Source: Desulfurivibrio alkaliphilus
GTDB lineage: Bacteria; Desulfobacterota; Desulfobulbia; Desulfobulbales; Desulfurivibrionaceae
Direction: 5' to 3'
Assembly: GCA_011048585.1 (NCBI GenBank)
Contig: DSDS01000065.1
Span: 1 to 6,862 of the forward strand
DNA: 6,862 nt
The position numbers and the translations under genes were made by a program. Shown one piece after another: positions 5,778-6,862 of this stretch (position 1 is the first letter of the stretch; each line of letters starts with the position of its first letter). The notes beneath the pieces are model-generated. The model was not told the origin of the DNA, searched no databases, and saw only the letters and a list, made by a program, of their open reading frames with translations.

Positions 5778-6350
5778 CTACTCCAGAATCTTTTCCAGCC
5801 GCTCTTTAAGGGCCAGACGGGCCCGATTCAGCTTTGATTTCACGGTGCCCAGGGGAATCTCCAGGATGGTGCCGATCTCGTCGTAACTCATTCCTTCGAT
5901 ATCCCGCAGCAGAATGACCTCCTTCTCCGCTTCGGAAAGGGAGGCGATCGCCTTGCGCACCAACTGGTCCTGATCCTGCTGTCCCAAGAGCCCCTCGGGG
6001 GTCTCGCCGCTGGTAAGGTGGAGGGGCGAATCGGGATCGTCCAGCGAACGGCTGCGGAAAAAACCCCGACGCTGCAAACGCTTGTAGCGGTTCCGGCAGT
6101 GGTTGAGGGCCAGTTGGTAGAGCCAGGCGCTGAACTTGTCTTCGTCCCGCAGGCTGCCCAGGGTGCGATGGACGGTGATAAAAATATCCTGGGTGAGGTC
6201 CTTGGCCTCCTCCTCGTCCTTGACGTAGTTGTAAGCCAGGTTGTAGATCCTGGCCTGATGGCGCTGGACCAGTTTGGTGAAAGCGGTGCCGTCACCCTGG
6301 CGCAGGGCTCGGACCAGATCCCCGGTATCATTCTCCTCTGAATGCGACAT
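5778..6350 (-). CDS. rpoE: ECF-family RNA polymerase sigma factor (RpoE-like)
   Basis: A group 4 (extracytoplasmic function) sigma factor that directs RNA polymerase to stress promoters. At 190 residues it is a normal length and contains only sigma-2 and sigma-4. Region 2 spans about 24-92, with DLTQDIFITVHRTLGSLRD (51-69) and FSAWLYQLALNHCRNRYKR covering -10 recognition and melting. A linker follows at about 93-127. Region 4 spans about 128-184, with the helix-turn-helix IEGMSYDEIGTILEIPLGTV (151-170) then KSKLNRARLALKERL, for -35 recognition. The ATG lies about 30 nt from the expected transcription start of a sigma-E-type promoter; its Shine-Dalgarno is weak (GGA about 6 nt upstream). It is first in an operon with its anti-sigma factor and a periplasmic protease. 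The symbol rpoE indicates similarity of family and context (also called sigE or algU), not proven orthology. Confidence 0.92.
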   Translation of the reverse strand: MSHSEENDTGDLVRALRQGDGTAFTKLVQRHQARIYNLAYNYVKDEEEAKDLTQDIFITVHRTLGSLRDEDKFSAWLYQLALNHCRNRYKRLQRRGFFRSRSLDDPDSPLHLTSGETPEGLLGQQDQDQLVRKAIASLSEAEKEVILLRDIEGMSYDEIGTILEIPLGTVKSKLNRARLALKERLEKILE

Positions 6351-6387
6351 ATGGAATCCAGGCGATCCGAGCTTTCCCTGTGGCTAG

Positions 6388-6416
6388 TTGGACAGACGGT
6401 GAACCTGGAAAGTTCC
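6388..6416 (-). promoter_or_regulatory. ECF/sigma-E-type promoter of the sigma operon (autoregulation)
   Basis: On the minus strand, GGAACTT (6410-6416), a 16-bp spacer and GTCCAA (6388-6393) match the published E. coli sigma-E pattern GGAACTT-N15/16-GTCNAA. Transcription should start near 6380, about 30 nt before the sigma ATG. This is the promoter class the encoded sigma factor would be expected to read, implying positive autoregulation of all three genes. The -35 core lies in a short symmetric element, TGGAA-CT-TTCCA. Confidence 0.7.
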
Positions 6417-6561
6417 ACCGCCAGCTTATTTTTCCCCGAGTATAACGCGCCATCGTAGCCGCTGAACCGCTTCCGTGCAAGTTGATTGCCAACTTCCGGA
6501 CCACTGTGTTAACCTGCCCGGGTTTGCCGCCCATTTCGTCCACCCCAGCCGCGAGGGATTT
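6417..6561. other. Intergenic region between the sigma operon and the right-edge gene
   Basis: The part of the divergent gap not covered by the sigma-E-type promoter. It should hold the plus-strand promoter of the right-edge gene, but I found no convincing pair of boxes. TATAAC (6441-6446) is a fair -10 without a recognisable -35, and TTGATT (6482-6487) is a fair -35 with only TGTGTT 17 bp downstream. No RNA gene or strong hairpin was noticed here. Confidence 0.4.
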
Positions 6562-6862
6562 ATGACCCAGGAATTCAATATCGAGAAGATCTTTGATGAT
6601 CTGCAGAAGATCATGCCCTTCAAGGATGAAACCCGGGAGGGTGATATCGTGCTGATCATCGCCGATCAGCTCTTTTACGCGGTGGTCACCGAAATAACCC
6701 GCGACGACAGCCGCCGCGACGAGTGGTGGCACGTCAGCTTCCAGCTGCTCACCATCCCCCCCCGCCAGGTAATCTGGACCCTGCGGGAGCCCCAGTTCAG
6801 CGGCCAGGAGATATTCACCATGGGCGGCGAAAAACGGTTTATCAAGGCGATCTCCTGGCGGG
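6562..6862 (+). CDS. Unrecognised conserved-looking protein (N-terminal 100 residues, runs off right edge)
   Basis: An open frame of 100 codons without a stop continues past the window. It starts at an ATG preceded by GAGGGA (6553-6558), with a rather short 3-4 nt spacing. The peptide begins MTQEFNIEKIFDDLQKIMPF and later has GDIVLIIADQLFYAVVTEITRDD, EWWHVSFQLLTIPPRQVIWTLR and FTMGGEKRFIKAI. It has no signal peptide or membrane segment, so it is probably cytoplasmic. The alternation of hydrophobic and charged residues suggests a mostly beta-strand domain with a helical N-terminus. I do not recognise the family and give no function. It is divergent from the sigma operon. Codon usage is GC-rich, like its neighbours, and the frame keeps sensible protein sequence across a run of eight C at 6756-6763, supporting it as coding. 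Confidence 0.75.
   Translation, partial: MTQEFNIEKIFDDLQKIMPFKDETREGDIVLIIADQLFYAVVTEITRDDSRRDEWWHVSFQLLTIPPRQVIWTLREPQFSGQEIFTMGGEKRFIKAISWR

Noticed and set aside
5888..6418. Alternative-frame minus-strand frame overlapping the sigma gene
   Set aside because: It has no sigma motifs and an Arg/Ser/Pro-rich composition; the other frame carries all region 2 and region 4 landmarks. It would also start inside the promoter -35 box.
6441..6446. TATAAC as the -10 box of the right-edge gene
   Set aside because: No acceptable -35 lies 16-18 bp upstream and there is no extended -10 TGN, so I did not list it as a promoter.
1..6862. Mobile elements, CRISPR arrays, tRNA or rRNA genes, toxin-antitoxin or defence genes
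   Set aside because: I looked for terminal repeats, spaced direct repeats, tRNA-like arms and recombinase or nuclease motifs and saw none. The genes are housekeeping or stress functions with uniform GC-rich codon use.

Overview
The window is a compact, GC-rich chromosomal segment from a Gram-negative bacterium. It encodes a two-PDZ, DegP-like periplasmic protease, an ECF sigma factor with a membrane-bound zinc-finger anti-sigma factor, and the start of a division and cell-wall (dcw) cluster. My best guess at lineage is a proteobacterium in the broad sense, possibly a deltaproteobacterium (Desulfobacterota). That rests on general protein flavour and gene order and is low confidence. All gene-sized space is accounted for, and no mobile element, CRISPR array, tRNA or rRNA is visible.

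Left part (1-1532, minus strand): the head of a dcw cluster, transcribed leftward as mraZ, rsmH, then the first codons of a third gene whose ATG overlaps the rsmH stop. By position this third gene is probably ftsL. A near-consensus sigma-70 promoter (TTGACA, 18 bp, TATAAG) precedes mraZ. It runs directly into a roughly 10-bp-period array of AGTGGG/AGGGG repeats, the expected binding site of MraZ itself, so the operon is probably autorepressed.

Middle (1533-3463, plus strand): typA/bipA, a ribosome-binding GTPase, is divergent from mraZ. The 190-bp intergenic region carries the mraZ control region, a perfect 10-bp dyad and a plausible typA promoter whose -35 lies in that dyad. A strong GC hairpin separates typA from the convergent degP.

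Right part (3464-6416, minus strand): an envelope-stress operon in the order ECF sigma factor, anti-sigma factor, DegP-like protease, with 26-nt gaps. An ECF/sigma-E-type promoter (GGAACTT, 16 bp, GTCCAA) lies just upstream of the sigma gene, which implies positive autoregulation. The logic resembles rpoE-rseA or algU-mucA-mucD: envelope damage inactivates the anti-sigma factor, the freed sigma factor transcribes its own operon, and the protease clears misfolded periplasmic proteins.

Right edge (6562-6862, plus strand): the first 100 codons of an unrecognised protein, divergent from the sigma operon.

I do not see a clearly new biological system. The most interesting signals are regulatory: the MraZ operator array, the sigma-E-type autoregulatory promoter and the unexplained dyad between mraZ and typA.
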